Origin: Gnetum montanum
Taxonomy: Eukaryota > Streptophyta > Gnetopsida > Gnetales > Gnetaceae
Assembly (NCBI GenBank): GCA_015680685.1
Contig: MNCI01014407.1
Location: 496,325-560,324, forward strand
Direction: 5' to 3'
Length of the DNA stretch: 64,000 nucleotides
Shown piece by piece: positions 47,604 through 60,032 of the stretch (position 1 is the stretch's first letter; the number at the start of each line of letters is the position of its first letter). Both the position numbers and the translations under genes were made by a program. The notes under the pieces are model-generated. The model made no database searches. It worked only from the letters and a program-made list of their open reading frames with translations, and was not told where the DNA came from.

Positions 47604-48927
47604 AAGAAGCAATACAAGTGAACAATGATAATCACATTAATTGTAGTTGGAAAGAGATCTAAAAGTAAGGCATCATTGTTAACTTTAACATCAACATTAT
47701 AATGCCATGCTATAAGATTTAAATAATAAAGTTGATCTAACCCGAAAAAGATTTCATCATTACTTTCAATTTGATTTTACTATGCAAACTAATTATTTTT
47801 CTAATAATGTCTAAACTAAATAGACTTTTTATAGTTTAAAAGTTCAATATAAGCATCACTAATTCTATTAAAATAATGTATCAATTATGTAACCTATGAT
47901 GCTCTATGGAAGTATGTAGTTTGGGTTCCAAGTTTTGATTGTGAATCTTTGAAGAAAATTAGAAAAGACTATGTCTCATATGTGATACTTTCATTTGAAA
48001 CTAATATCTTGCCATCTAAAGCTAAGGTAATGTATCATATTATAACATTCAATTTGAATAATAAAAATAATAATAAGATATCAAGAGAGATCACCTCAAA
48101 ATCTCAAAAGCTAGTATCATGAAGGAAAACAAGGGCTACATAAATGAGCTACTAAAAATTTAATATAATAAGGAATTCAAAACAACCTTGGAAAATTGTT
48201 ACCTAGAAAAGTTATGAAGAAATGACAAAACAAAATACAATAGTAAAAAAAGCTTTAATTTTATTCGCAAAATATTAGAAGTGACATGCATGATGAGGTG
48301 GAATATTTGCATGCAAACATTCTTATATTTATGGAAATACTAATTAGTAGAGCTAGAATGGGATCACATTACCTTTAAGTTGAAACTGAATTTGTGATCA
48401 TGTGCAACATAAGCACAAAGTATGTTGATTGTGCCTTTTACAAATAGTAGAAGATGACGAACATGTATTATTAAAAGTTGCTTAATAAATTTCTTTTTAA
48501 AAAAGGGCAAATCTTAAGTCAAAGTTTGTATGAACTATTCAAGCTATTAAAGTACAATGTTGATTCTAAAGCATTATATACGTCTATTACAGCGAACTTG
48601 TCATAGAGGTAAGATTTCACCCATCATTACATAAATGCCATAAATGAAAATTCATCTTTCCTTATTGATTTTCTACCAATTCAAAGAGAGAAATTAACCA
48701 AAACCTTACCACAAAAGCCTCTAAGACTATGTTTCAGCACTTGGAATCGCGGAAACTCCATTTATTTTTGTCACTCATTTCTGTTCTTTTATTCTCATCA
48801 ACTTCACAGCAGAGAATTTTAATTTGATTTGTGGCTTGAATAAGGACGTTCTCCTTCAGTCCTGTTTTTTAAATAAGTGCATTAGGTTAAAATCCTAACC
48901 ACTCCCAAAAACATTGTCTCTGCCCAA
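47343..48927. other. AT-rich intergenic stretch downstream of the MATE gene
   Basis: No coding domain recognised on either strand. Contains a long (GA)n tract. The part near 48,700-48,927 would include the 3' untranslated region of the MATE gene. Confidence 0.4.
47543..47599. repeat. (AG)n microsatellite
   Basis: About 28 uninterrupted AG units; likely polymorphic. Confidence 0.95.
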
Positions 48928-51900
48928 TTAAGTCAATACCTTTGTTGTGGGTGAGTTGGCCAGTGGCAATGCAGGTTCACACGCTCTTTTTTGGGCATTC
49001 TTTGCCTAATCAATGAAAGAATAAATAATGCAATCAACAACCAGCGATGATATTTTATGTATATTGAAGGAATCCCAATATCAAATGACAATTTGTATGC
49101 ACAGTTTATTTATTTATTTATTTATTTATTTGCTAGCGTATCTCTGAACATGTACAAGCAAGATGAACTTACCAATTCTTTCCAGTCATGGCAGGCAGAT
49201 ATTAAAACAAGCAAAATTGCTTGGGTAATAAGGGCCCCGAGAATTCCTAACCAGAGTCCCTGTCCATTAACATAAATCGGTGAATAGTACATAAATTAGT
49301 TACCAGGTTTCTAGCACTTCTCTATAAAAATGATTCAAAATAAAATCATATGAAAATGCCATCTCTTAAGAAACAAAGCATCAACATCCATGTGATGATA
49401 GAATTTATTTGCAGGATGATCACCAACCTTTACTTCAAGATGCATTTTAAAAGCCATGATTGCAGCCAAGGGTAACCCAACTACAAAATATGCTACAAAG
49501 TTAACATAAGCACCCCATCTTTGTAGGCCACATCCCCTTATTATACCTACAAATTATACGATGGTAAGAAAAGATCATTTTTTATCTTTCTTTTCGACTT
49601 AATAATCCAAAAAGACTTGGAGAAATTAATGTAACAGGGTTAACACGCTGTAACAATACTACTTTGTAAAATCATGCTCTACAATTGCTCAAGACGTTTG
49701 AAGAAACCTGAAGAAGAACCACAGAAAATATTCTACCTTGTACAACTCCTTGGATTCCTTCTATCATTGATATTAATACTAATATTGGCACCATGGTAGC
49801 TGTGTATTGAATGACCTCTAAATCCTTACTGAATGCACGACCCAATACATTTCTAAGAGAGAGCAATATGATTCCCCTAATTATAGTTTCTGTGACGCAT
49901 AACCACACTGTTACACGTACTGCTAAAAGTGCACCGTTTGGATTTCCAGCTCCTAGTTCATTGGAAACTCTTGTGCTGCACAAGATTGAAGTGTGACAAT
50001 TCAATTTATGGAGTGAATATCCATTAAAGTTCAGAAACTTTGAAAAGAAATTGGAAACATAATAACCTTGAAGCTATAGAAAGTCCATCGGGAATCATGT
50101 ATGATAAGCTATAAATGCTCATACTGCAAAGTATTGAGCAAATGAAAAGTTAGAAACGGTCATACTGCAAAAGCATTGAGAAAAAATATACGGGTAAGCA
50201 CAATCAATTTGACAAAACATACTGCATGTACTTACCAGATGGACAAAACTGACGTCTGGAGTACTGGGTTTGGTAATAAACCAGAGATGAACACTAGTAT
50301 ATCAAAACACCATATTACACAACTGTTGCAAACAATGGAAACAACATGTAATCATCACAGATCCTCCTTCAATTGAAGGCATGTTCATGATAAATGGATG
50401 TGGCAATGAAAATGCTATACAGTTATATAATACGATACAAATGGTTTCTGAATTTTTTTTTTTTAAATGAGAAGTTTCATACCAAATCATTGCTGTTGAA
50501 GGGATGGCAAGTTTAAGAAATTTTTTTATATCACGCAAAGCTTGCATTGAAACTGGGGCTCGAGTCTTCTCGCAGGCAGCAGAAAACTTGATATACAACA
50601 AAAGAAGTACAGCAATGACCCAATAGGAGATGCTCGTTGAAAGAGCAAACCCTTTGATTCCCAATCCCACTTTGTATATTAAGAACCAACATAGCAGCGC
50701 ATGAACAACCAAACCAAATGCAAAACTCAACGTCAGTGGCATGACAATGTATTGCGTGTGAAGAAACTTCACCATTGGTAGGATAAATGCAATTGCAAAT
50801 AAGACTGGAATGAAGTATTTTGAATACTCCCCTGCCTCAGCTGCTACTGAGGGATGTTGACCAAGAGTTACAAGAATCTGGTTTATGAAGAGAAAGACAA
50901 TGGAGAAGCCTGCACTCAGAAAAAGCAGGATAATCACAGCTCTTTGCAGAAGAATTCCATGCAAACGGTATTGCCCTGCACCATATGATTGGCCACATAG
51001 TGTCTCCAGAGCACTCGCCATTCCCGCCTGTTTATATGCACATAAACAATGGTGTTCTAATTACCTGTAATCAGTGGGTAATGTTAAGTTATTAAAATTC
51101 TAATAAAATTTCACGTTTGCTCTAGGTCTTGAAGGTACATTAAGTCATCTTATTCTCGTATAATTACCTGTAAGTCTGTAACTATGTCTCATAAATTACT
51201 GATGGCTTGTGACAATATTGAAAGTCTACTAAAAACACAATACTCTTGGGGAAAACAAAACAGAAAAAGAAACGCTGATCAAGGATAAAAAAAGGTCCAC
51301 ATATGTAAATAGTAATTTTCCATTAAAAATATTTGGAGTGGCATTCTGAGGTTTTTTGAATCTAACTCTTCATGCTTTGGGTTGATATTATAACATAAGT
51401 TCATAATGAAGCATTGCATGAAGTTTTAAACAGTTTTCAGGAAAAATGTTTTTCTAAAGTGGCACAGAAAGAGAGGAACGGACTTTGATTTACTGACTAT
51501 CTTTAGTTATGTCCATGTGAAAACAGGAGATCCTAGGACACTGGACCGAATTCAATTGTTCTGGGAATTTCTGGTATCTGAAGAATTCAGTTTCCACTCT
51601 GTATCTTGGATTGTTTTGAACCTGAATTGTAGAATCCAAGCCTAAACCTTACCAATAAGCTACACTCCATTGCGCAATTCATGGAATCTTGAAAACATTT
51701 AAAAAATTAGAAATTGCTAAAACTCATGTTTAGGACTGTTTCCAATCATAATTAAAAAGAATCAAAACAGTAAGATACAACAGTACCAAGGGTATGAGAT
51801 AGTAAAGTGAAGTGAGAAACTCAAAGTGGCATGGCTCAAGAATCAGTATCATCACCTGGAGCCTCAATGCTCATCCCACCCAACAAATTCAAAAGGATTA

Positions 51901-52270
51901 ATTCAAACTCATATCCTCTAGTATAAGAAACAATTTCCTTGCTATACCTAAAGAATCTGCTGGAAGAAATTGTATAGAGAGGGAAAAAGTTTGAAAGGAT
52001 AAATCATACCAGAACACAATAGGCAATCATGCTGTAGAAGGAATTGGCAACAAAAACAGCAGCAAGTGAGAGCTGACCCAGATGACCCAGATAGATGTTG
52101 CTCACAAGAAACAAAGAACTCTGCAACATGCTCATAGCAATCATGGGTACTGCTATTTTGAGCTGCTTTTTAGCCTCATCCCGAAAAACAGGCCAACTAA
52201 AACTGCAACCCTCTTCATCACCTTTCAGCAGAGGCTCTTTCATCATATCCAGTATAAATTCTCTATCCAT
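48928..52270 (-). CDS. MATE-family (DETOXIFICATION-type) multidrug/toxin efflux transporter, eight exons
   Basis: Membrane antiporter of the plant MATE/DTX family, which exports organic cations, flavonoids, alkaloids or citrate in exchange for H+ at the plasma or vacuolar membrane; the substrate cannot be read from sequence. Exons on the minus strand: 52,010-52,270; 50,483-51,027; 50,236-50,322; 50,067-50,123; 49,737-49,975; 49,428-49,546; 49,173-49,259; 48,928-49,005. All introns are GT-AG and phases fit, giving 1,473 bases (490 residues), a normal family length. Hallmarks: LKIAVPMIAMSML, GMASALETLCGQSYGAGQY, ISGLLPNPVLQTSVLSIW, STRVSNELGAGNPNGALLAV, EGIQGVVQGIIRGCGLQRWG, QAILLVLISACHDWKEL. 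The start at MDREF fits the family; an ATG ten codons upstream (52,300) is an alternative. Unusual: CVIWCFDIL stands where most homologues have CLEWWSFEL, and a Pro-Asp follows YMI in exon 4. No stop or frameshift seen. Confidence 0.92.
49107..49131. repeat. (TTTA)n microsatellite in MATE intron 7
   Basis: Six TTTA units between exons 7 and 8 of the MATE gene. Confidence 0.9.
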
Positions 52271-53223
52271 TGTCAAGATCAAGAACGTGAATGGCTGCAA
52301 ATTCCCTTACCTCCACAAAATGAGCAGACCTTCTTGCTCTTAATTATAATGCATGAACAACAGAGGTTGCTCAGCATTCCTCGCTCCACAAAATGCCAGT
52401 TGCAATTGATAGATCTTTTCAGACCAAAGTAATTTTGTCTCATACTAAATGTCACTGTTTCTTGCCTGAATGAAAATCTACAGTGTCTAATACCAATTGT
52501 GACTATTTGCCTTGCCTGAAAATCTATAATGTCAGGTATCGTCTGTGTGTTTGATACTTCTGTGCAGATGCGGTTTAATGGGTTCTGTGAAGCATTTCCA
52601 GCTGGCCTTCCATTCATACCATGGCCGTGACTGGATATTCAGTGCAGCAACTTTCAATAAACATTGGCCGCAGAAACCCGCATCAAGATAGAAAGACTAA
52701 AACCATGATTTCTTGGGTAAAAAATAATCTGATGCTTCCATGTTTCTGTGCAGAAAAGACTTTTCATACTGTTATCATTATTTTTAATTTTAGATTTAAG
52801 TGGCCTGAAACTCCACAGCTTTTCGTTTTTTATGAAAAAATCCCTGCAACAGAACTTGATTATGGCATGACATGACCTACCAAAATTGCAAAATCACCAT
52901 CATTAGCCTTAAGTTCTTAACTATAGATTGTCTGTATGAGTTGATTTTACACAATTCACTTCTCTTAACGCTAAATAAGCATTAATGTCCAAATGTTCCA
53001 TGTCTTTCTTAACGTAACCAGAATTGCAAATCTTTCCATAATTTTTTTTTAAAACGAACCCACTTCCCAATGGCAACGATATCTATCACAGTGACGTCAA
53101 AATTATGCTCGTCTGTTCCATGATAGCAAATGGAATTGTGTCTGCCATTTATTTGATTGAATCATTGAAAATGGCAACATTGTCCTACTTACTGGAATGA
53201 AAACATTAGACTTCAATGAACAG

Positions 53224-53234
53224 ATTTATATAGC
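53224..53234 (-). promoter_or_regulatory. candidate TATA box for the MATE gene
   Basis: Minus strand ctatataaatc is a strong plant TATA consensus, about 955 bases upstream of the chosen start codon. It would imply a long leader or a leader intron. No other equally good box was noticed between 52,271 and 53,220. Position alone supports it. Confidence 0.3.
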
Positions 53235-54207
53235 CTTGTCTGCTACTTCAGGGCAAAGCCTCATCAGAAATATTCCAACCATATCTATGCAGATTTAACT
53301 TGAGCATGGGCCTGCCTTAAATACGTATCCAGATAACGGGCAGGGGCTTACCGCAAGATTGGAGATTTTTTCTTGGAATAAGGAATAACATAGCCGACCT
53401 TCTATTAATTGCATTCAAACTATTCAACTTCGACGAATGCAACAAACGGGTGATCTTGTCTTTATCTCAGAATTCTGAATGTCCTTGTTCACTTTACCGA
53501 TTGACATATGATAGAATTTGGAAGGATATAAAACGCAAAATATCTTGCCACTCGTATAGGAATCTCATTTCCCACTTTCGTGTGTGGTTATGCTTTTCAC
53601 GGATTCTTTGTACCTGCTATTGCATCCTATGCAGTTTGCCCTCAATTGATGGTATAAGCTATTAAATTAATTCCGTCGGAAGAGCAAGGAGCTGAATCAA
53701 ATAACACACAACCTGTTTTCTACTGATGGACTTAAATTAATGCCCAATTATGATTTTAAAGGTTTTTGAATTTTGATATAAATTATCATGGTTGCGAAAT
53801 TTTCAAGTTATTAATTTATTCAATAAATTTATGATTAACTTAAACACCCTTTAAGTGAAAGAAAATTATTATAGATCTTCTTGTTTTTTCTGGTATTACT
53901 GTTCGATTAGCTTCTGATCAAATGTGGGCAGTGTTCCATGCAATGATTTATGTATCTGAGCAGGGCTGGTTTGTGTATGCGATAGAAAATGCCCTAATTC
54001 ATCATCAAAGAAGAGGGTGTTTCTTTTCCGCGGTCCTAAGTAATCTCAAAATATTACGGTTATCCTCAATAATTACAAAATGTTAGTGTTAATGAAATGA
54101 TGGTAATTAACTTGTTTTTGAGGTTGTAAAGCTTAGGTTCTAGCATATCAGTCCTTTTAAAAGATCCTATGTTTGCCTTGTTCATTCATGGCCCTTTATT
54201 GAACCTT

Positions 54208-54256
54208 CAATGTCATGGTCAAGTTCAATGTCATGGTCAAGTTCAATGTCATGGTC
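54208..54256. repeat. 18-bp tandem repeat
   Basis: Nearly three copies of aatgtcatggtcaagttc. Related but degenerate strings (aatgtgatgggtcac) continue to about 54,440, suggesting an older, longer array. Confidence 0.85.
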
Positions 54257-55517
54257 ATCATTATGTTACCTTTATCCTGACAAAATTATCATTGAACCTT
54301 TAATGTGCTGGGTCACCAAACTAGCATTGAGTTTTTAAGGTTGTCGTTGTCATCATTATCATATCTTTGTTTTAACAAAACTACTATCCTTCAATGTGAT
54401 GGGTCACGAAATTAGCGTTCAACCTTGAATGTGATGGGCTAAAAACACTTTTTCTTACCTCACTTAAAGATTTGGCAAGAATATACAAAACTATCATTAA
54501 CCTTCAAAATAATGGGTAAAAACCATGCTTTTTTCTTGCTTTCCAAACATAGAAAGAAAGTGAGAATCAATTTAACTATAGATGCATTTTAAGACATCTT
54601 AATCATCGAAAGATGAAGCTTGTGAGCCCAAATTTGCATGTTTCTTGACAAATTAGTTGCTAGGAGTAGCTTTGATTGCAGCACCAATGCCTTACTTTTT
54701 TAAAAGAAATTTTTAACTAGAAAGGAAAATGCTTAACCATCATTTTAGAGTTTAGTTATCTTCTTAGTATCGTTATATTGAGTGAATTATTTCCTAGAAC
54801 CTCAAGTTACATGAATTATGAAATCATTGCAAATAAGAATAATGCTCATATGATTCGGTTTAACATATGGGGCCAAAAATTGACTTTATTTCTTTGTGCA
54901 GGAGACATAGTAAACATGTTAATTTTTGTTAAATGGTTGATTGCAATGATTTTCATTTCATTTCCTCACAAAACTTGCAATCTTCTTAATGATATTTTGG
55001 AACTCATAGTATGCACATTTCTATTAAATGTATCTATTGTTCAATACATCATGGACTTAAGTTTCAATAAACATGTTAATAAGAATCCCATCTTATCCTC
55101 CATTAATGAATTATAAATTTTTGCTACAATTCCACAATCTTCCAACATCCTTCTCCTCCTTTTAACCTTGATGTGATATATGAAACATGCAATACTGGAG
55201 CTGGACAGTGTATTTCTAATTATTGCCTTACCTTCTGTAACAACCTATTTATCCTTTTTCAAAAAGGTAAGAGAACATAATCATTGTTTTACCCTCTGAA
55301 AATCAGCAGTGAAATCGTCGTTATGGCCTTACCCTCTAAAACAGCCTAGAAGTCCTGTTCTATTAATTATACCTTGCCTCTAAAAAACAATGAAAAAACA
55401 AGGTCTGAAATTTGTATCCTTGTTCTACCAGTGAGCAACATTGACAAAAAATAACTGCTTTCTTTCCCCTGTTTTTTTCTGCCAAGCCTTGTGCATGCAG
55501 CAACCAACATTGGAACA

Positions 55518-55631
55518 GAAACAGGGAAAGAACATTGCCTGAAATTTGCATTTTCTTCTTTTCTACCAGTAAAAGAAACAGGGAAAGAACATTGCCTGAA
55601 ATTTGCATTTTCTTCTTTTCTACCAGTAAAA
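55518..55631. repeat. 57-bp tandem duplication
   Basis: Two identical-looking 57-bp units starting gaaacagggaaagaacattg. Degenerate parts occur on both sides: taactgctttctttcccctg near 55,450 and again near 55,648. Confidence 0.9.
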
Positions 55632-57188
55632 GACATTGACAAGAAATAACTGCTTTCTTTCCCCTGTTTTTTTCTGACCGGGTTTCTGCACAGCAACTAA
55701 CATTGATAAGAAGTAACTGTTTTTGATGGACTTCCAACCAAACAGTCCATTTTGGTGGGCACTGAATGCCACTGATTTGGCTGGGAATAGCCCACCTACC
55801 AATATGTCGTGTCTATGTCTTTGTCTATAATACACAGGCTATCAGGATCATGCAAGACACAATTATCTGATTTTTATGGATAACAATCATGTTTTTACGG
55901 CCAATGTTTTACCAGACAACATGCCAAAACTGAAAAGCACATCCGTTACCAAATTTTTTAAAAAATAAAAATTCACTGCATTCCTCTATCCCTCAAATTT
56001 GCTGTCTCTGTCTATGGTACACTCTGATCAAACTTCAAGATCAGTGAAATATTAAAATTCTTTACACATTTCTGTCTCCCATCACGTAATAAGCATTCTT
56101 ACGAATACCTAAAATTGCTGCGGTGCAGCCGTAGAAAATGTAAGATTCACCTATCTAATTTCTCTCTGGCCAAAATACCATTTAATATCCCTCAGACTTG
56201 CTTTTTTCTAAGAGCAGCTTTATTGAGTATAATACAGAATATAGATGTCTCAATATCATTGCACGAAGACAAGTGACTTTATTGTATGAAATCGTTCAAG
56301 AACAATTTCACCCCAACAAATCCAGTTTCCATAGATCACAATCATGGGGAACTGGGGATGGTTTTCTAATGGTTTAACACAAACACGACCATTTGTCTTC
56401 CCATGGAAACAACTTTCATAATTTTTTAAGGGCCGGGCACATTTGCACTTTCTTTTCTTAACAAATGCTTGCATTTTCTGTTAGAATTGATATCTTTGCT
56501 TGCACTAACTTGTGCATAGCAAATGCAAAGGGTGTAAGTACATTCTAAAGCTGTGACATCCATAACATACTATAACAGGATTATTGTCTAACGGCTCAAT
56601 GCTCATTCTCTTAAAAGGATCTTGGAATGGTTAGTAACTGACCAAAAGTTTAACTTTTTGAAACTTGATAAACAAATACTTTACCATCATTACATAATAT
56701 ATTACTACATAATATATTACTGATGAAACTAGGCTCTTTGTTTGTACCAACTTGTCATAGACTCTTTGTTTGTACCAACTTGTCCTAGAATAGATATTTT
56801 GTCTTTATTTACACCAAATTGCAGTAGTTAGGCATAAATCACTTTAACTAAAACCGAAATTTAATTAGATCCTTGAACATGTAAAAGATTTTCTTGGATA
56901 TATTAATTTGTACAAAATACATTAATATTAAATGCTGTAAATATTTATGTAATTTGAATACTCCTATATAGTAACTTAGAAACAACATTTGTAGTTTAAG
57001 TAACTCATGTTTTTAAATAAATTTATTCTATAGCATTCTAGTAATACATGCTTCTTTTCTTTTACAACTTGTATTAGGCAAAATCAACACATAAGTGCAC
57101 CTTTATATTTCAATTTCAAGGTGACACAAGCCCATTCTTAGTTTAATATAAATACATACAAATACTATTTTATTGTGTATTCCAACTT

Positions 57189-57222
57189 TTCTTTTCTTTT
57201 CTTTTCTTTTTCTTTTTTTTGA
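57189..57222. repeat. (CTTTT)n tract
   Basis: Pyrimidine tract of five or six CTTTT units ending in a T run. Confidence 0.85.
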
Positions 57223-57837
57223 ATAAAAGTAAAGACATAGGTTTTGTATGTTGTTCTGTCATCCCTCCACAAAATCTACTTTAATAATTTATGAAACATG
57301 TTTCAAATTAATTATTACATCTGGATATTTAATACCTAATTCTTGTATCCATAGTTTTTATTCATGATATAATTTTATTGTTTAAGCTTTTTAGATAATC
57401 TTTCTTAAAATCTTATTATTATGTTTATTATTTAGATAAAATGTTAAAAATTATATAGATTGTTTTAGTTTCTAACAATATAGTGACTTCAAATAAAAAT
57501 ATGGTATATGCAGCTTCATTTTTAACATTAAAATCATCAAAGAAAAATTAGTTTTGAAGTTTTTCTATTATCTTCCAAGATTTCTAGTCAATAGTTAAGC
57601 CCCAAACTATACATCAATAGGACACCATAACTCACACCATTATTTAAAGAAAGTCTTTTCAAATTTCTCTATGTCCAAATTCTGTTATTTATATATTTGT
57701 TCCTCGTTGTGTATAAAGTCTTCAACCTTTTACAACTCATTGCAATACACAATGTTTGCATTTATAATAATATTGAGAGTATTCTAATCTCAAATAGCTA
57801 CATGTATCTGCCAAGTCTTTCTCTACCTACAATCAAT

Positions 57838-58420
57838 CTTCAATTAGATGATGAAATTGATAAAGATATAAGAAATAGAACTAAGGCAGGATGGTTGAAA
57901 TGGAGACAAGCTAGTGGTGTTTTATCTGATATAAGAAGACCAATAAAATTGAAGGAGAAATTTTATAGGACAATAATCAAGTCTACTACTTTATATGGTG
58001 CTAAATGTTGGGCAATAGAAAAGAGGTATAAACAACAAATTAATGTGCTAGAAATGCAAATGCTTTTATAGATATTTAATGTTACCAAGAAATAAATAAA
58101 TAAATTAGATAATATAGACATTAGAGGAAGACTTGGAGTGGCTTCTATCTCAAATAAGCTACAAGAATAGTAGATTAGGTGGCTTGAACATATGCAAAGA
58201 AGATCAGATAATGAGCATAGAAAAAAGGTTTTTACATCACTATTGTTAAAAGTCATTGAAAAGAACACCAAAGAAGACATAGGAAAAAATAATCAAAGAA
58301 GATTTGAAGAAACTACAAACAAACAAAGATCTAACTTTCATAAAGGAAAATGATGAAAAAGAACTTATGTAGTTGACCCCATTTTGTTGGGACAAGGTTA
58401 GGATAATGATGATAATTCAT
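57838..58420 (+). mobile_element. RTE-type LINE 3' fragment
   Basis: The reading DDEIDKDIRNRTKAGWLKWR, then QASGVLSDIRRPIKLKEKFY, RTIIKSTTLYGAKCWAIEK and NVLEMQMLL is the C-terminal part of RTE-clade reverse transcriptases. It goes on after a stop with IDIRGRLGVASISNKL and RWLEHMQRRSDNEH. A one-base shift then gives the RPKK-type end. Only the last fifth or so of the element is present, as is usual for 5'-truncated LINE copies. A related fragment flanks H1 (6,201-6,437 with 24,126-24,230). Confidence 0.85.
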
Positions 58421-59070
58421 AGTTTTAAATTATTTATTATTTGGCAAAAAAATTTTAGTGTTCTCACTAATTCCACAACTTAATACTAGATTCTATCAAC
58501 ATTCACCTTTACCTTTACATATTCACAATTCTTGGCTTCTTATTGTTTTCTAAATTAGAGGTTGTATCCATGATTTTTCAACTTTGATAGCATAGTAGTT
58601 TCTCTTTCCCGTTTAAATCTTTTATATTTTTTAACTAATTCTTTTGAATTACTTTTTATTTATTTTGTTTTAATGTGTTTTAGTAGTAGTGTTACTTTTC
58701 CTCAAAGCACTATCCCCCTATGCTCACTAAACTAACAACCCATGTATGCTTTACTTTCCCTTACCTTCTAGTAGTACTACTTTTACCCTACAACTAGCTA
58801 TTTTTATTTTAGTTATTGTATTTCTTAATTTTATTTTTTTAGTTATCTTTCTTTCTTTCTTTCCCTTTTCTTTTTTTCCTATACTAGAATAAAAATGGCT
58901 AGTTTTGGCTGAGGCCAACACTTGTAGCACAATGTTGGGTAGCACGGGGAGGAAGTTTGTCGCCACTGTCTCGTCAAATCCCACCAAATGTTTAAAAAGG
59001 GGATGGAAAGGCCGAAACCATGCAGTATCATGATAACGTTTGTTGGGTTGTGCAGTAGCGGGTCCTGAAT
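58421..59070. other. intergenic stretch
   Basis: T-rich, with CTTT runs near 58,850. From about 58,890 the GC content rises towards the lipase pseudogene, but no reading that fits the family N-terminus was found here. Confidence 0.35.
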
Positions 59071-60032
59071 AACTCTGTTACCTGTATGCAACGTCCAACA
59101 TCAACTTACTAGACTTCTGGTTCCAGAACCCTCGTGCACCCTGCAGCAAGCTCTAGAGTTCGCATGCCGACTGGACAGGCTTCGTCGCTGTGGCCACGGA
59201 CCCGGCCGAGATCCAGCGCTTGGACGCGGGGACTCGTCACAAAATTGGAATGGATCATACATCTCATGGACTGCCTGTGCCCTGCACAAATCAATCCTCT
59301 GCATGCATCCTCACCAGGAGAACGACTGCCGCTACTGCATTCTGAGCACCCCCAAGCACATTGATTCGGAGATCAAGCGACTAGTTCAGCCAATACCCGA
59401 GCAAGCAGCTCTCCATCATTGTGACAGACCACAGCCTAGGCAGCGCCCTGGCCATGATCACTGCCTACGATATCCCGGAAATGGGATTGAACCTGCGATC
59501 AGACGAAGCCAACGAGCAGGTCCCCATTACTGTGTTCTCCTTCTTCGGATCACCACTGGGGAATTGGGCATTCGGGAATCGGTGCAACGAACTGGGTCTG
59601 TGGTTTCTACGCATCGTGACGGTCCACGATGGGGTCCCGAAGGTCCCTGAGGTTCTGTTCAACGAGGAAACGACGCAGGGCCGGCTGGCAGCTCTGGTTC
59701 AGAAGCTGCCATGGCATTACTGTCATGTCGGGAGGGAAGTGAGTCTGTATCCGGAATGGTTCCCGTTTCTGAAAGTCACGACGGATCCGGCCGCGCTTCA
59801 TGATGTGGAAGGGCTGCTGCATTTGGTGGATGGGTATGATGGCCACGGAAGAAGGTTTTATCTCAACATGGCACGTGATCCTGCGTTGGTGAACAAGAGC
59901 TGCCATTTGTTGTTGCAGGAGTACGAGTACGAGGTGAGGGCCCATGGATTCAGCCCTGCCGGGTTTACCACGAACATGACGTTGGCTGACACGTGGCAGC
60001 GGCGCTCTCGGGCTGCCATGTCAGCGGGCTGA
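59071..60032 (+). pseudogene. class-3 lipase (phospholipase A1-I gamma / DAD1-like) pseudogene
   Basis: Members are chloroplast acyl hydrolases of galactolipids or phospholipids, some feeding jasmonate synthesis. Here RYLYATSNINLLDFWF and DWTGFVAVATDPAEIQRLD (59,080-59,238, with a stop between) lead into TKLEWIIHLMDCLCPAQIN in another frame, so the strand carrying the family's AWRGT motif is lost. Another shift follows before QLSIIVTDHSLGSALAMITA. From 59,421 a 203-residue frame is open to 60,032: FSFFGSPLGNWAFGNRCNEL, VTVHDGVPKVPEVLFNEE, HYCHVGREVSLYPEWFPFLK, HDVEGLLHLVDGY, ARDPALVNKSCHLL. Ser, Asp and His of the triad remain, but the nucleophile elbow is DHSLG in place of GHSLG. It is GC-rich against AT-rich surroundings, and no intron is visible. 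The C-terminal tail departs from the family. Confidence 0.82.

Larger units (their letters stand above)
52271..57690. other. intergenic region upstream of the MATE gene
   Basis: No coding domain recognised. The nearest part should hold the leader and promoter of the MATE gene. A 112-codon open frame at 54,778-55,116 has no ATG at its head and no motif I know. Local repeats: an 18-bp unit three times (54,208-54,256), a 57-bp duplication (55,518-55,631), a 28-bp duplication (56,734-56,789) and a CTTTT run (57,189-57,222). Confidence 0.45.

Noticed and set aside
52279-52617. 112-codon minus-strand frame just upstream of the MATE start.
   Set aside because: It overlaps the likely leader, has no family similarity and is out of phase with the MATE frame.
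54778-55116. 112-codon open frame upstream of the MATE gene.
   Set aside because: No ATG at its head, AT-driven composition, no motif or repeat support.
58879-59091. Cys-rich minus-strand frame (CYPTLCYKC) near the lipase pseudogene as a small secreted peptide.
   Set aside because: No signal peptide or recognisable knottin pattern; it runs antisense at the edge of the lipase pseudogene.
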